From Rhynchopus sp. YZ270_cl-10 (taxonomy: Eukaryota > Euglenozoa > Diplonemea > Diplonemida > Diplonemidae), in NCBI GenBank assembly GCA_964035575.1, contig OZ037924.1:682001-746000 (forward strand): a stretch of DNA of 64,000 nt, read 5' to 3'. Made by a program: the position numbers and the translations under genes. This document shows, piece after piece, positions 1 to 10,142 of this stretch. The notes under the pieces were generated by a model. It was not told the DNA's origin. It did no database searches and saw only the letters and a program-made list of their open reading frames with translations. Each line of letters starts with the position of its first letter. Position 1 is the first letter of the stretch.

Positions 1-2334
1 GGTACAGAGCTGCATTCTCTTGATGCCTCCGAAGACGCAGAAGAATGGCAACGCGCACTCTCCTCCACAACAAACCTTTTGCACACACGGTCCAACCTCT
101 TTGCAGAGGAAAAGGCAGTCATCACAACGATTCTCACAACGCTAACAGAGAAGTATCTGTGGTTGCACCAGGCCTGTTTGGAGCATGCTCGCAAACCGAT
201 TTCAGGTTTGGGCGCTTTTTTTTGTTCACGCCAATCACTGTTAGAACGGGCCGGAGGGAGAGAACACTGCCAAAAAGGGGTGACCTCGGTTCCTCACTTT
301 TTTCTTGGGGTTTCTCCGGCGGAGCTGTTGCAGTATTGTAGGAGGGAGGAAACGGTGTTTGGCGCGGCGGTGATACGTAGCTATCTTGCGGTCAAACGGA
401 TGGGAAGTTCGGGACCTGCTCAGGAGGTGGCGGGTCTTCTCTGCTCTCCTCGCCCAAGCGGCAGTCTGGAGGGCTTTCTTTTTTCTCATGGCGGCATTCC
501 CGCAGCCATCCCCCTCTCCTCCATCGTGCAAAGCTTAACAACCGGGCAGGTCTCCTTCGATGTAGGCTCTTTTGGAGGTAGGCTCATCTCTACTGGAAAT
601 TTTTTTGAAGGGTCGGTGTATTTATCAAATTTTGTGACGATGGGTGGTGTGCCTAAAAGAAAGCCGCTTTCAGCGTTGTCAGAGTTCTTTTGTCAAAGAC
701 CGCCGAAGGCGTTGCAGTTTTTGATTAATACGTCGAATGATCGTGGCGTGCAGGCGGTTTTGCTTCGGTATTACTGTGCAGCGTGGATGGGAGAGGCTGC
801 AAGGCAGTCGCCAAAGAAGATGCCAAAGTTTGCTCCGTGCACCCCGCAGCAGACGGAGGAGCAGTGTCATCAAATTTGTATGAGGCGTGCAAGAGAGTTG
901 ATTGCAAAGAGACAAGGTATTGCGCCTGACCAGGTGGTGCTTGGAAGCTTCTCGATGCCTCCTTCGGAAAGGTCACAGCAGGTTTTGGGTGGGTTTTGTG
1001 GTGCCTCCTTTGCACAGCCTCCACAACCTCAACCCCCACAACCGAAAGCGGAAAAAGAACTTCCGGTCCTCCTAAAACCGAAGAAAACGGTTAAAAAGGC
1101 GGTGATTCCGCTTCTCAAGGTAAAGCTGTTTGATGCGGGGCAGGCGGTCTGCCATTTGCTGATCGAATTAAATTCCGACGCAGCTGACGTATACACCTCG
1201 CTCCACATGCTCCTTAACGACTCCATCCCGAGCGCCGCGTCGTCTGATGTGTTTCACCAAGAAGGGTTCTGCTTTTGGTATTTGGGACGCACCTTGAAAG
1301 AGCTGCGGGCGAAGGCAAGCGGCACGCAGAACACTGCAGCGAAGGTGACGAGAAGTATCAAGAAAAACGGAGTGTCGTGGTGGGTGGAGTCTCTCGCTGA
1401 TGGGGTGGAAAAGCCTGCCTTTGTGGTCTCATACAATGCTACGAAGACGTTGGTGCCTTGCAGGCCCATCGGTAAAATCATTTGGTCGACTGATACCGAT
1501 GAGCGTGCCTCATGGCCACGTACCTCCGCAACACAGCTGTCACGATGCAAACGAATCACATTCCAAGATGACGTCACCCACCACCACATCGACCTTGTCC
1601 CCACCCGTCTTGCGCAGCTCCTCTACAAAGTCCTTCCCGACTACCGTTCTGCCCCGGTCTCCCACCGGATGGAAGGGAAGGTGCTCTTCTTAACCCTCCT
1701 CACCTCTCAAAAAAAACCGTATTCGGTGCCAGAAAACCATTGCAAAGGGGTAGGGTCTGCGGTGAAGGTTGGACAGATCGGGGTAAACGAGGTGGTTCTG
1801 TTTACTGGAGAAAATGCGGAGAGATTATCCAAAGATGTAACCCTTGCGATCAACTTTGGAAAGACCGAAGACACTTTGCCTGTACAGGGAGAAGTTGTGG
1901 GGAGAATATTAGGTAGTACTTCGGTGGGTGCTGTTTCATCCATAGGGCGACGTCTTTTGACTGTGACTGTGGAGGGTGCAGTGGTGTGCATTGATTTGGC
2001 ATACAATGCGACTGCAGACGATGTGTACGCAGGGCTTCCCTTACGCCTCTCCGGTGCGATGACAGCCGCAAGCATCGCAGTCACCTCAGAACTCCCCCTC
2101 TCCTCCGGTCCAGTCTCAAAGCTCCCCGCACCACCAGGATCGCTCTACTTCTCGTCAACAGGGATCCTCCACTTTGCCTTCGCAGCCTCCGAAGTAGAAG
2201 GAACCCTAGTAGGCCTCGCAACGAGCTGCCGCCGTGCTTCAGAGGAAGGCTGGGAGGCAGGGCTAAACGTAGGCACGCTTATTACGGAAGCAATTTCTGT
2301 GTCAAATGTGCAGCTGTCGTTGGAGGTGTGGTAA
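1..2334 (+). CDS. Unidentified protein, 5' end outside window
   Basis: The frame is open from the first base of the window to a TAA at 2332-2334, giving at least 777 residues, so the true start lies upstream. I recognise no domain. A Pro/Lys-rich stretch (PQPPQPKAEKE, about residues 341-352) looks like a flexible linker between a longer N-terminal and a C-terminal globular half. There is no signal peptide evidence because the N-terminus is missing, and no obvious membrane segment. GC-rich codon use matches the neighbouring genes, and the next gene starts 228 bp downstream on the same strand. That the frame is coding is well supported by its length; function is unknown. Confidence 0.75.
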   Translation, partial: GTELHSLDASEDAEEWQRALSSTTNLLHTRSNLFAEEKAVITTILTTLTEKYLWLHQACLEHARKPISGLGAFFCSRQSLLERAGGREHCQKGVTSVPHFFLGVSPAELLQYCRREETVFGAAVIRSYLAVKRMGSSGPAQEVAGLLCSPRPSGSLEGFLFSHGGIPAAIPLSSIVQSLTTGQVSFDVGSFGGRLISTGNFFEGSVYLSNFVTMGGVPKRKPLSALSEFFCQRPPKALQFLINTSNDRGVQAVLLRYYCAAWMGEAARQSPKKMPKFAPCTPQQTEEQCHQICMRRARELIAKRQGIAPDQVVLGSFSMPPSERSQQVLGGFCGASFAQPPQPQPPQPKAEKELPVLLKPKKTVKKAVIPLLKVKLFDAGQAVCHLLIELNSDAADVYTSLHMLLNDSIPSAASSDVFHQEGFCFWYLGRTLKELRAKASGTQNTAAKVTRSIKKNGVSWWVESLADGVEKPAFVVSYNATKTLVPCRPIGKIIWSTDTDERASWPRTSATQLSRCKRITFQDDVTHHHIDLVPTRLAQLLYKVLPDYRSAPVSHRMEGKVLFLTLLTSQKKPYSVPENHCKGVGSAVKVGQIGVNEVVLFTGENAERLSKDVTLAINFGKTEDTLPVQGEVVGRILGSTSVGAVSSIGRRLLTVTVEGAVVCIDLAYNATADDVYAGLPLRLSGAMTAASIAVTSELPLSSGPVSKLPAPPGSLYFSSTGILHFAFAASEVEGTLVGLATSCRRASEEGWEAGLNVGTLITEAISVSNVQLSLEVW

Positions 2335-2562
2335 GATTGGAGGGGAAAATTCTGAGAATTTTTTTTCTCATTGCAAAAATTATCATTTTTTTTGCGCATC
2401 TAAAAGAAACCTTTTTTTTAAATCAATATCTCCTCCTCCACCCCACCCCCCCTCACCTCACTTTCATCCAAAAAAAAGGGAAAGAAAAAATCTGGCTGCA
2501 AAGCCAGAAAAATTCAAAAAAACCCCTCTCGGCGAAATTTTGTTTTTTGTCGACACAAAACA

Positions 2563-3723
2563 ATGACCCAAGGAGACTCCCTTAATGAAAAGAAAAGACG
2601 GCGTCGATCTTCTGAGGCTGTTCTTGAGGCTGTAGGGGGACAGTCTTTTGTTGTACTTGAAGGAAGCGGCAGTAATATGTACCACGATTTGACAGGGGTG
2701 ACACCTGCTGCGGAACCTGCAGAGCTCCCGCCACCTGCCACCACTACAGCACCATCGGAATTCCTCCGATCCCAGCTTCTCTTTGATAGCACGCCCCTCC
2801 CCAATCCTGGACCACGTGAAGACCAAGAAGCGGGTGGGTTGGGAGGGTATTGGGAGGCCCGGAATGCAGCAAGCATCGCCAGCCCACAGACTGTACGGTC
2901 GACGTCACCACAGCAGGATATAAAGGGGTATTCCTTTACTTCATCGTTGATGACGGAGCCGGTACCGCTGAGGCCGTTGAGGCGTGGGGATTTTTATTAT
3001 AGACCTGATTTGGATTCTGTGTCGCAAGGGGTTGTGCTTGCAAGCCTTCATAAGCAAAGGTTGGAGGAGGCGGAGGCGAAGGACGCGGTGAAGGCACGGC
3101 GTGAGGTTATTCTTGCGAAGTTTAACGCCCAACGGCGTGACCGGGTTGATATTGCGATGAGAACTGGGCTGAAGGTGCCTGCTCATGTTGCAGAGTCGTT
3201 TGGGATGAAGGACAACCATGAACGTAGATTGAAGAAAGAGGTTCTTAGCGCGAAGGCGCGAAAGGATGCGCAACGGAATGTGATTCTCGAGCACCGTCAG
3301 GTTCCTGATGCATTTCTTGCGGATCATCGGCAGACTATGCTGCGTACCATGGATAAGAGGAGGTCACAGAGAAGTGCCTTAGAAGAATCCTTAGGGACAA
3401 GCCTCAAGAGGCAAGCGGAAGGTGGTGCGACAACCATAGGGGGGTACATTCGCCAGCATGCTGAAGATGTCCACGCTGCGGAGGAGGTTGTGGAGCTTGC
3501 AGCAGCGCAATCCTTCCTGGATACCTTCGATGCGGCGGACAGAAGCCGCCAAAGAGGGTACAAAAAGAAAAAAGGAGGAGAAGGAGAAGAAGGTCAAGCC
3601 ATACCACGCCCTCCCAGACAGAGGGAATTACCGTACACAATCGATGCTCCATACAGACATATCTCGCAGCACCGTGCAAGGATAGTCATGACTGAAGCAG
3701 AGAAAAAGGCGGTTTCAGTATAA
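2563..3723 (+). CDS. Unidentified basic, charged-helical protein (386 aa)
   Basis: An ATG with A at -3 (AACAATG-like context) opens a 386-residue frame ending in TAA. The N-terminus carries a basic cluster (KKRRRRSS, near residue 10) that could be a nuclear localisation signal. Roughly residues 155-300 are a very charged Lys/Arg/Glu helix, likely coiled coil or nucleic-acid/microtubule binding, and a second lysine run (KKKKGGEGEEG) lies near residue 335. No catalytic motif or named domain is visible. A C/T-rich tract at about 2430-2460 precedes it, as for many genes here. A cytoskeletal or axonemal role would fit such composition but is only a guess. Confidence 0.75.
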   Translation: MTQGDSLNEKKRRRRSSEAVLEAVGGQSFVVLEGSGSNMYHDLTGVTPAAEPAELPPPATTTAPSEFLRSQLLFDSTPLPNPGPREDQEAGGLGGYWEARNAASIASPQTVRSTSPQQDIKGYSFTSSLMTEPVPLRPLRRGDFYYRPDLDSVSQGVVLASLHKQRLEEAEAKDAVKARREVILAKFNAQRRDRVDIAMRTGLKVPAHVAESFGMKDNHERRLKKEVLSAKARKDAQRNVILEHRQVPDAFLADHRQTMLRTMDKRRSQRSALEESLGTSLKRQAEGGATTIGGYIRQHAEDVHAAEEVVELAAAQSFLDTFDAADRSRQRGYKKKKGGEGEEGQAIPRPPRQRELPYTIDAPYRHISQHRARIVMTEAEKKAVSV

Positions 3724-3875
3724 ACAGAAGAAGAAAAAAATAATGTGAGAAAAAGACGATTTAGGATTAGAATATTACAAAAAAGAAATGCCTCCTGATT
3801 TACATCAGGTGGGTGGAGAGGAAAGGAGGGGAGGGGGTGTTTTTTTTTTTTTAAAGAAACTCTGAAATTTGTACC

Positions 3876-3919
3876 GAGGTGTCGTGAGAGGGCTTTGTAT
3901 TTCAAGTCAGATTTTTTTT
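3876..3919 (+). repeat. Short dispersed repeat, subfamily B (copy 1)
   Basis: The core GAGAGGGCTTTGTATTTCAA followed by GTCA and a T run is repeated nearly exactly at 8594-8639 and 54428-54470 and, slightly changed, at 45728-45780. Orientation is the same in all four. Confidence 0.75.
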
Positions 3920-4189
3920 ATCTACACCAAACATTTGATAAGAAGAAACGGAAGGTGCGTGCCTGCAAATTGTTTTTCATTTTGGGATTTGTTTTACCAC
4001 CACGCACACAACTCACGCAGCGAAAAGCACAACAAATTTGCAGAGCGATAAACGAAAAAGGTTGCTTTTTTTTTTCTGTTGGTATGGCTGAAGGGGGGTG
4101 ATTCGCACTTCTTGCGCACTTTTTTTTTTGCGCCCTCCTCATTCAGCCACACCATCTGTGTTTTCTTTTTTTTTAGAATTCCCGCGGAG

Positions 4190-4239
4190 TGTCACTGCCT
4201 GCGTCCCAGAGGCGTTTGCACTATCAACTTCACTTTTTT
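4190..4239 (+). repeat. Short dispersed repeat, subfamily C (copy 1)
   Basis: The core GTCCCAGAGGCGTTTGCACT, preceded by TGCCTGC and followed by ATCAACTTCAC and a T run, recurs at 44038-44100 almost identically and in diverged form at 14976-15050 and 54113-54155. Confidence 0.75.
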
Positions 4240-4277
4240 ATTCACTTGTCATGTCCTGATGTCAGAGTCTATTTATG

Positions 4278-4310
4278 AGGTGACTAATCACGAAAGACTT
4301 AGGGTCACCT
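4278..4310 (+). repeat. Short hairpin repeat, subfamily A (copy 1)
   Basis: AGGTGACTAA at the 5' side pairs with TTAGGGTCACCT at the 3' side across a short loop (one GG bulge), then an A run and CTTTTCT. It matches the hairpin family best seen at 22329-22370 and 56557-56600. Confidence 0.7.
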
Positions 4311-4647
4311 AAAAAAAAACTTTTCTCTATTTTTCGGCCAAAACACTTTCGGCCAAGAAGGAGGAAGACAATTTTTTTTCTTTGAAGCGTTTTCATTTTC
4401 AACTTCTCTTTTTCTTTTTGTTGAAAAGCCCCAGATTTGTCACCCACTTTGCCCCTTCTTTATTTTGCGTTCCCGCAAAAAGTAAAGACAGATAACATCA
4501 CTGAACACAACCCTCCACCCCCCTCCCCCTTTTTTTCAATGCAACTCAAAGCCCCGGAGCTCTCTTCCACCCCTTCCCCCCTTCCCTTCTCCTCTTATAC
4601 CACTACACCATCCAGGGGGAGGTGAGGGTATATCAAATCCTCTTGAG

Positions 4648-7600
4648 ATGCCTGCATCTGTGCTTCCCGAGGCGATTGCGGTGCAGCCGCAACCATGTAG
4701 CCAGATTGAAGCTGAGGAGGCATTAAAACGCTTCGAAGAGGAGGCGATGAACACAAAGCGGCTAGCCTTTACTGCAGAGGAGAAACAGCAGATCGATGAG
4801 TGGTGTGTTACAAGCTTTACCCGCTGCCAGCGTCTCATTGCGAAGGCATCACCTAAGGTGTTGATTATCCAGGAAAGCCAATGGCGTTTGACTGCGCTGT
4901 CCATTCGTCTCAGCCGTTTAGGATGTAATTGCCACACCGCACGAAATGGTCGCGACGCCTTCCGGTATTGGGAAGACCAAAAGGGGCATCTGTCACCCTT
5001 CGATGCAGTCATAATAGACAGAGAAATGGATTGGATTGGAGGCATCGAATTTGTGAGGATGGTGAGACAGCATCAGAAGCAGGCTCAATGCGCGCCAATC
5101 TCTGTCATCGCGACGTGCCGTGGGAGGGACCACCCTGTGAAGGTTATCAAGGAAGGGTTTGACCATTTTATCAAACTGCCTCTTGCACTGCATTCACAGA
5201 ATTTAGCGCATTTATTGCTACCAGAATATTTGCACGATCAAGCAAGGATATCACTCTTCAGCAAAAAACCTCATTACGACAAAATCATGGACGTATTTGA
5301 CACCATGACGCAACTCAATGAGGCCATTCAACGGCAGCTCCAATCTGTCATGTCTGAAAACCAGATTGACACCACACAGCTTGAGGATCTCATCGTTGCT
5401 CTCAAAGGTAAATGCGCTGCCCTCGAACACGAACTCCGTATCTCTCAGAATAGAGACACTGGTGAAGCAGGATCCCATATGCGTCTTCTTCGTGATGAAG
5501 TCGCAAAGTTGAAGAAAGAAAACACCATCCTCACTGTCACCAACCGAAAATTTCTCAAAACCCCTGGTCTCTACCGCAAAGGTTGGCGTGGTGCAGATGA
5601 GGAAGACGAATCAGAAGGCATCATAGGACAGCTTCAAAACGAAAAGGAGACACTCCAGAATGATGTAGAGTTTCTTGCGAACCGCTACAAGCTGAACCCT
5701 GCAACAATGAACAACGCTGGGAAGAAGATCTCCTCTGTCATTTCAAATAAGTCTAAGGTCGCTGCTGTGAAGGTTGCACCGCAGACACAAACACCGATCG
5801 TTGCTCCACAACGATGGCAACGCAGGTTCGAGGTATTGCAGGCTAGGACCGAAGCGAGGGAATGCAGCTTTATGTGGGAGGAAGACCGTTACAACATGCC
5901 GGCAGAGCAGCCACAGACGTTCACAGAGCTGACACCCGAACAACGCAAGGAGCAGGACGATCTGCCCTCCTTTGCACGCATCCGCCGCTATGGGGAAGAG
6001 ATCTGGGCACCTGCCCGCGAGGCGTCTAAGGTGTGCATCGTCGAAAACGAGCTCCGAGACTTCCTCGCAAAGATCACATCAACAGTCATCGGCAAGCCCC
6101 TCGCAGACATGGCGCACAACACTCACGACTACCATTCCCAGGTGGACCGCTCCTTTGTCTTATTGCTTTCCCAGGTAAGAAAGCTGACCCTCAAAAAGGG
6201 GATGGACGCGGGGCAGGTCCTCAAAGCGGTGTGGGGGTATCTCGCTCGGTTTACAACAAAGCTGGAGCAGCTGGAGCTTGCGTTTGTGAGTCTTTTCCGC
6301 GACGTTTCGACACAGCTTGCTGCAGGGTTCATGAAGAACGAGAGGGGGCAAAACTCCACCATCTCCAAAGAGATCCTCGACGAACTAGAGCGCGAACGGC
6401 AAGAGGCTGACGCTTTAGCGCGGGAAGCAGAGTCCGAAGAGATCCCCACGACAGGAACATCTGACACAGAACGGAAGATGCGCAAAGTCAACATGGGTGT
6501 CAAATTCGAATCCCTTTTAAAGCGCAAAGTAGAAGCATTAGAGAAAGACTACAACGAGAAGAACGCCATGGCGAAAGGCCGAGAAACGCAACTGAACACC
6601 AGATACAACGACCTCGAGAACGAGCACGTCTCCCTGAAGGACCAGCTCGCACAAAAGGAACAGGTTCTTCTCGAGGTTCTCACCCTCCAACAGAACACCT
6701 ACAGGGTTGCCCAAGCTCTCCATCGCACCAGAACCATGTCTCCTCTTAGCACCCCTGCAGAACGCACAACCAACCTCGCCGATATTTACCGTAAGATGAA
6801 AATTGTCACGGATACGCATTTGAATGGGCACATCCGACCAGAAGATAATTCACGCCTGAAGATGGGTGTCATGGACATGGAGGTCCCGAAGGAAGACCCA
6901 GAGGTACCTCTCTTCTATTCCACCGAGCAAGGCACGCAAACCGAATCGGACGAATCCTTCCTGGAGGACGTGATAAACCAGCAGGCCCGCGCTGCTGCAA
7001 TGACCGCCCCGAATACCCCCAGCATATCAGATGACTCCCGCCCCCCTACCGGCGAGAAAGAACCCATACCCCATACAGGCTACGAAGAAGAAGAAACACC
7101 TCCAGCAGTGGTAGAGGAGGAGCCTGTAGAAGAGCAGATACGTCAAAACAGTAGGAACGATGATCACCGGAATTTCCCAACAAAAAGGGAGAGCCCAAGA
7201 AGGAGTGTTGGGAGGATGAAGCTTAGTGCTGCTGCCGCGGCGGTGAGAGCGTTTAAAGGATATGGCGCACATTACGCAGGGATTGCTGAAGATGAACCAA
7301 GAATTGAGGAGGAACCTATTCCCCCAGCGAATGGACCGTGGAAGAATCGAAAAGCAATGCGGACACCTAAAATTGAGTTTAAACTGCCAGGTCTGCCGGA
7401 GATGGGGGGGAAGACCTCACCGCCGCCAGAAATGGAGGCGTCGGTGGCGAAATATTCTAGAGTACTTTCTGCACAGCGCAAAGCGTATAATCCTTTGTTC
7501 GACCGTCCCCGACCCTCCCCTGCGGAAGAAACCAACATAAAATCACAGATCGAAGCAGAACGCAATAATTTCACCAAAACGTGGAACGATCTTCGTGAGT

Positions 7601-8559
7601 CCCGCCTTTCACCACATCGCCAACGGAGCAAAAAGCATGCCTCACCAAAAGAGGACGAAAGGAACCTGAAAGACATTATGGACGCAATGATGAACACAAA
7701 AGAAGGGGAATTGGTTCGAGACAAATCGTTGGAGATTATTAAGAAAAAGAAGGTAGATAATAAGACCACCAACCGCCCTGCATCAGACCCTGAAGCCCAA
7801 CCTCTCCGCCCATACGGCCACCAAGGTATCGATACCCGAGGCATGCAGCAGGATTCACGGCGTGATAAAAGTCTGCTCCGTGCCTCGCTTCCTTCTGCAT
7901 TGGATATATCGTTCGGTGCGACCGTAAAAAACGATGACATTGCCAGCGCACTAATGAAGTTCCGTCCCCCCGAGGTCCAAGAAATGGAGGACCCAGAGTC
8001 AGTCATCCGCTCCTTCAACAGCCTCTTTGGAGTCAAGAAAAAAACGAAAAAGGTTAAACCTGCGGCGGATGGTTCAGCAGTGGAGACAGGCGCCGCTGCT
8101 GAAGAAGAAGAGGAAGAAACAGGGGTGTTGGCGTTTAAGACTGTGGACAAATGCCGTTCTATGAAAGATATGGATGTGTTAAGGAATAAGGCGCAAAATA
8201 AAGTAAACAACGACGGCATCGCGACAGCCCTTGCAGGGTTTGGCGCAGTGTACGGAGGGCAAACCAACACCGCAATGGCGCCGTTGATCCCAAAACCCCC
8301 CGTCTCCAATCCAAACACCCGCACCAGGACAACCGTATTACAAGGTGGTCTTCAATACGCGACAGAGACTGTCCTACACGCCTTCGAAACACCAGATCGA
8401 AAACTACCACCGTTATCCCCAATACGCCCAGGCAAAGTCAACAAAGCTCGCGTGGTCGGGAGAGATCCAGGGGCACGTGGTGTACCAGATGCAAGAACTG
8501 TACTAGCGATGCAAGGCTATGGCGATATGAAGGTGAGCGGGCTGCTCTCAGGACTGTGA
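4648..8559 (+). CDS. Large coiled-coil protein with N-terminal receiver-like domain
   Basis: This is a 1303-residue single-exon protein. Residues about 70-190 read as a CheY-like receiver: hydrophobic strand VLII (71-74), phospho-acceptor Asp124 in VIIDREM, Thr156 in SVIAT and Lys176 in FIKLP all sit where the family keeps its catalytic D, T/S and K. The usual N-terminal acidic pair is replaced by Gln75-Glu76, so Mg binding may be altered. Downstream come several predicted coiled coils (about 250-290, 570-700), an acidic/proline-rich disordered middle and a basic C-terminal third. No histidine kinase, HPt or output domain is visible. The architecture resembles a scaffold that reads a phosphosignal, but this is inference. 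Poly-acidic EEEEEE occurs near residue 1155. Confidence 0.8.
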   Translation: MPASVLPEAIAVQPQPCSQIEAEEALKRFEEEAMNTKRLAFTAEEKQQIDEWCVTSFTRCQRLIAKASPKVLIIQESQWRLTALSIRLSRLGCNCHTARNGRDAFRYWEDQKGHLSPFDAVIIDREMDWIGGIEFVRMVRQHQKQAQCAPISVIATCRGRDHPVKVIKEGFDHFIKLPLALHSQNLAHLLLPEYLHDQARISLFSKKPHYDKIMDVFDTMTQLNEAIQRQLQSVMSENQIDTTQLEDLIVALKGKCAALEHELRISQNRDTGEAGSHMRLLRDEVAKLKKENTILTVTNRKFLKTPGLYRKGWRGADEEDESEGIIGQLQNEKETLQNDVEFLANRYKLNPATMNNAGKKISSVISNKSKVAAVKVAPQTQTPIVAPQRWQRRFEVLQARTEARECSFMWEEDRYNMPAEQPQTFTELTPEQRKEQDDLPSFARIRRYGEEIWAPAREASKVCIVENELRDFLAKITSTVIGKPLADMAHNTHDYHSQVDRSFVLLLSQVRKLTLKKGMDAGQVLKAVWGYLARFTTKLEQLELAFVSLFRDVSTQLAAGFMKNERGQNSTISKEILDELERERQEADALAREAESEEIPTTGTSDTERKMRKVNMGVKFESLLKRKVEALEKDYNEKNAMAKGRETQLNTRYNDLENEHVSLKDQLAQKEQVLLEVLTLQQNTYRVAQALHRTRTMSPLSTPAERTTNLADIYRKMKIVTDTHLNGHIRPEDNSRLKMGVMDMEVPKEDPEVPLFYSTEQGTQTESDESFLEDVINQQARAAAMTAPNTPSISDDSRPPTGEKEPIPHTGYEEEETPPAVVEEEPVEEQIRQNSRNDDHRNFPTKRESPRRSVGRMKLSAAAAAVRAFKGYGAHYAGIAEDEPRIEEEPIPPANGPWKNRKAMRTPKIEFKLPGLPEMGGKTSPPPEMEASVAKYSRVLSAQRKAYNPLFDRPRPSPAEETNIKSQIEAERNNFTKTWNDLRESRLSPHRQRSKKHASPKEDERNLKDIMDAMMNTKEGELVRDKSLEIIKKKKVDNKTTNRPASDPEAQPLRPYGHQGIDTRGMQQDSRRDKSLLRASLPSALDISFGATVKNDDIASALMKFRPPEVQEMEDPESVIRSFNSLFGVKKKTKKVKPAADGSAVETGAAAEEEEEETGVLAFKTVDKCRSMKDMDVLRNKAQNKVNNDGIATALAGFGAVYGGQTNTAMAPLIPKPPVSNPNTRTRTTVLQGGLQYATETVLHAFETPDRKLPPLSPIRPGKVNKARVVGRDPGARGVPDARTVLAMQGYGDMKVSGLLSGL

Positions 8560-8593
8560 ATTAGGAGAACTTCTGAAGGGGGGGGTTCTTTTT

Positions 8594-8639
8594 AGGTGAC
8601 AATGCGAGAGGGCTTTGTATTTCAAGTCAACTTTTTTTT
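8594..8639 (+). repeat. Short dispersed repeat, subfamily B (copy 2)
   Basis: Begins AGGTGACAATGCGAGAGGGC and continues through TTTGTATTTCAAGTCAAC to a T run. The 5' AGGTGAC is shared with subfamily A, linking the two subfamilies. Confidence 0.75.
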
Positions 8640-8887
8640 GTATCAACCTGTCCGATTGGACTGATTCTGCGTACAAAGTTGCCTGGTGAATAAAGGGGGT
8701 TTTTTTTGTGTGAAAATTTCAAAAGAGGGTTTGACCAATGGAGAAACAGTCCGAGAGTACGGTGAGGGGTTTGCACCTTTCAATGGCTGTTTCAAGCCTC
8801 CGAAAAAAAGTTAGTTTTAGGGGGGAGTGGGTTTATTGCAAATCGTGATGGCTTGACTGTCATCTCGATGGGGGGGTTTTTTTTTTC

Positions 8888-8920
8888 AAGGTGACTAAGA
8901 CGAGAGGCTTAGGGCATCAT
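8888..8920 (+). repeat. Short hairpin repeat, subfamily A (copy 2)
   Basis: AAGGTGACTAAGACGAGAGG followed by CTTAGGGCATCAT. The stem is CTAAG/CTTAG plus GGTGA/TCAT, one base shorter than the 22329 copy. Confidence 0.7.
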
Positions 8921-9556
8921 ATACTTTTATCATTTTTGTTTAGTTGACACTGTATGATAACGATTGTGATCAAAGATGAGCTAAACGTCACAGAGAGGTT
9001 TAAGATCAGCTTCGAAGCTTTTCTTTGGTGTGCACTTTCAACTTTTCTCTCCTTTCCTTTTGCTAGACCGCCGCTGAATCTACGTGTTTTGGTACCTTCC
9101 ATTTTGCTCTTCTTTCCTTTGCACAATCCGGGTTGCGGCGTTTCTGCACTTTTTTGCCATTTTCATGATTTTTTTTTTTTTGTCGAGAACATTTCATGTC
9201 TTCCGTGGGTTCGATAAGCGGAGATCCGGTTGGCCACCTGAAGGAAGATTTTTTTTTTGTATTTTCAACTCTTTGAATTTTATGTTCTGTCTTTCCCCCC
9301 TTGCTTCCTCTCTCCCCACCCCAAAGGACAAGAGGGCTCTGCCTCCTGCGTCGCTGTCTTTTACAAGAACGGACGCTGGGCGAAGTGCTGTCCTGCACGC
9401 TATGGTTTTTTTTTTTCTGTACAGAATTCAGGCCTTTTGCTAACCATCATGCCATCATGCCACGTTTTTGGGCGTTTTTTATTTTTTTTTCCATCATGCC
9501 ACGGGGGGTGGTGGGGCAGGGCTTTCGCTCTCCATCACCTGGGGATTTCCCCCCAG

Positions 9557-9818
9557 ATGGCATGATGGCATGATGGCATGATGGCATGATGGCATGATGG
9601 CATGATGGCATGATGGCATGATGGCATGATGGCATGATGGCATGATGGCATGATGGCATGATGGCATGATGGCATGATGGCATGATGGCATGATGGCATG
9701 ATGGCATGATGGCATGATGGCATGATGGCATGATGGCATGATGGCATGATGGCATGATGGCATGATGGCATGATGGCATGATGGCATGATGGCATGATGG
9801 CATGATGGCATGATGGCA
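9557..9818. repeat. Satellite array, unit ATGGCATG (about 33 copies)
   Basis: Uninterrupted 8-bp tandem array, 262 bp. Because 8 is not a multiple of 3 and no frame contains a stop, long open frames run through it on both strands; these are not genes. Stray CATCATGCC units occur at 9447-9460, 9491-9499 and 10267-10275, outside the array. Confidence 0.97.
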
Positions 9819-10142
9819 CCTTAAAATTTTTCTGCTCGCTGCGCTCGCGGAGGTATACCTCAAAAAAAAATTCCCGCTCGCTTCGCTCGCGCTGTACGCT
9901 ATTTTCTTCCTGCCTACGGTGCCATTTTACAATGTCTAAGGGGATTCCCTTGCATTTTGCAGCCAGAAATGACACTTGACCCAAGCTGCAAAAATTTGAC
10001 CATTCTTATTTCAAAGTGACCCAACCGTTGCAACAGCCCCTGCTTCTGGAAGACGTATTGATTTTGTACGGTTAGTGTACGTAAGGCGCAAGACCAAGCA
10101 CCGGTAAAAAAGGATTAGATTCCGTTTTTGTTATCTTGCAAA

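Larger units (their letters stand above)
3724..4647. other. Intergenic spacer with three short dispersed repeats
   Basis: No gene is seen. The spacer holds several poly-T runs, one copy each of the B, C and A short repeats (listed separately), and a C/T-rich tract (about 4505-4610) immediately before the next start codon. Confidence 0.7.
8560..9413. other. Intergenic spacer, repeat-bearing
   Basis: No gene is seen. It contains B and A short repeats (listed), a diverged C-like copy near 8750-8790 (GGTGAGGGGTTTGCACC), and GGTTCGATAA at about 9207-9216, a box shared with 14955 and 27041. Confidence 0.6.

Noticed and set aside
4278-4310. Bacterial-style rho-independent terminators
   Set aside because: Hairpin plus T run fits by shape, but copies lie inside spliced introns of a eukaryote and share primary sequence, so a repeat family is the better description.
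9557-9818. CRISPR-like array
   Set aside because: Units are directly adjacent 8-mers with no spacers, and the genome is eukaryotic.
9447-9984. Open frames with repeated HHAIMPSC-like peptides
   Set aside because: Pure translation of the ATGGCATG satellite; all frames are open.
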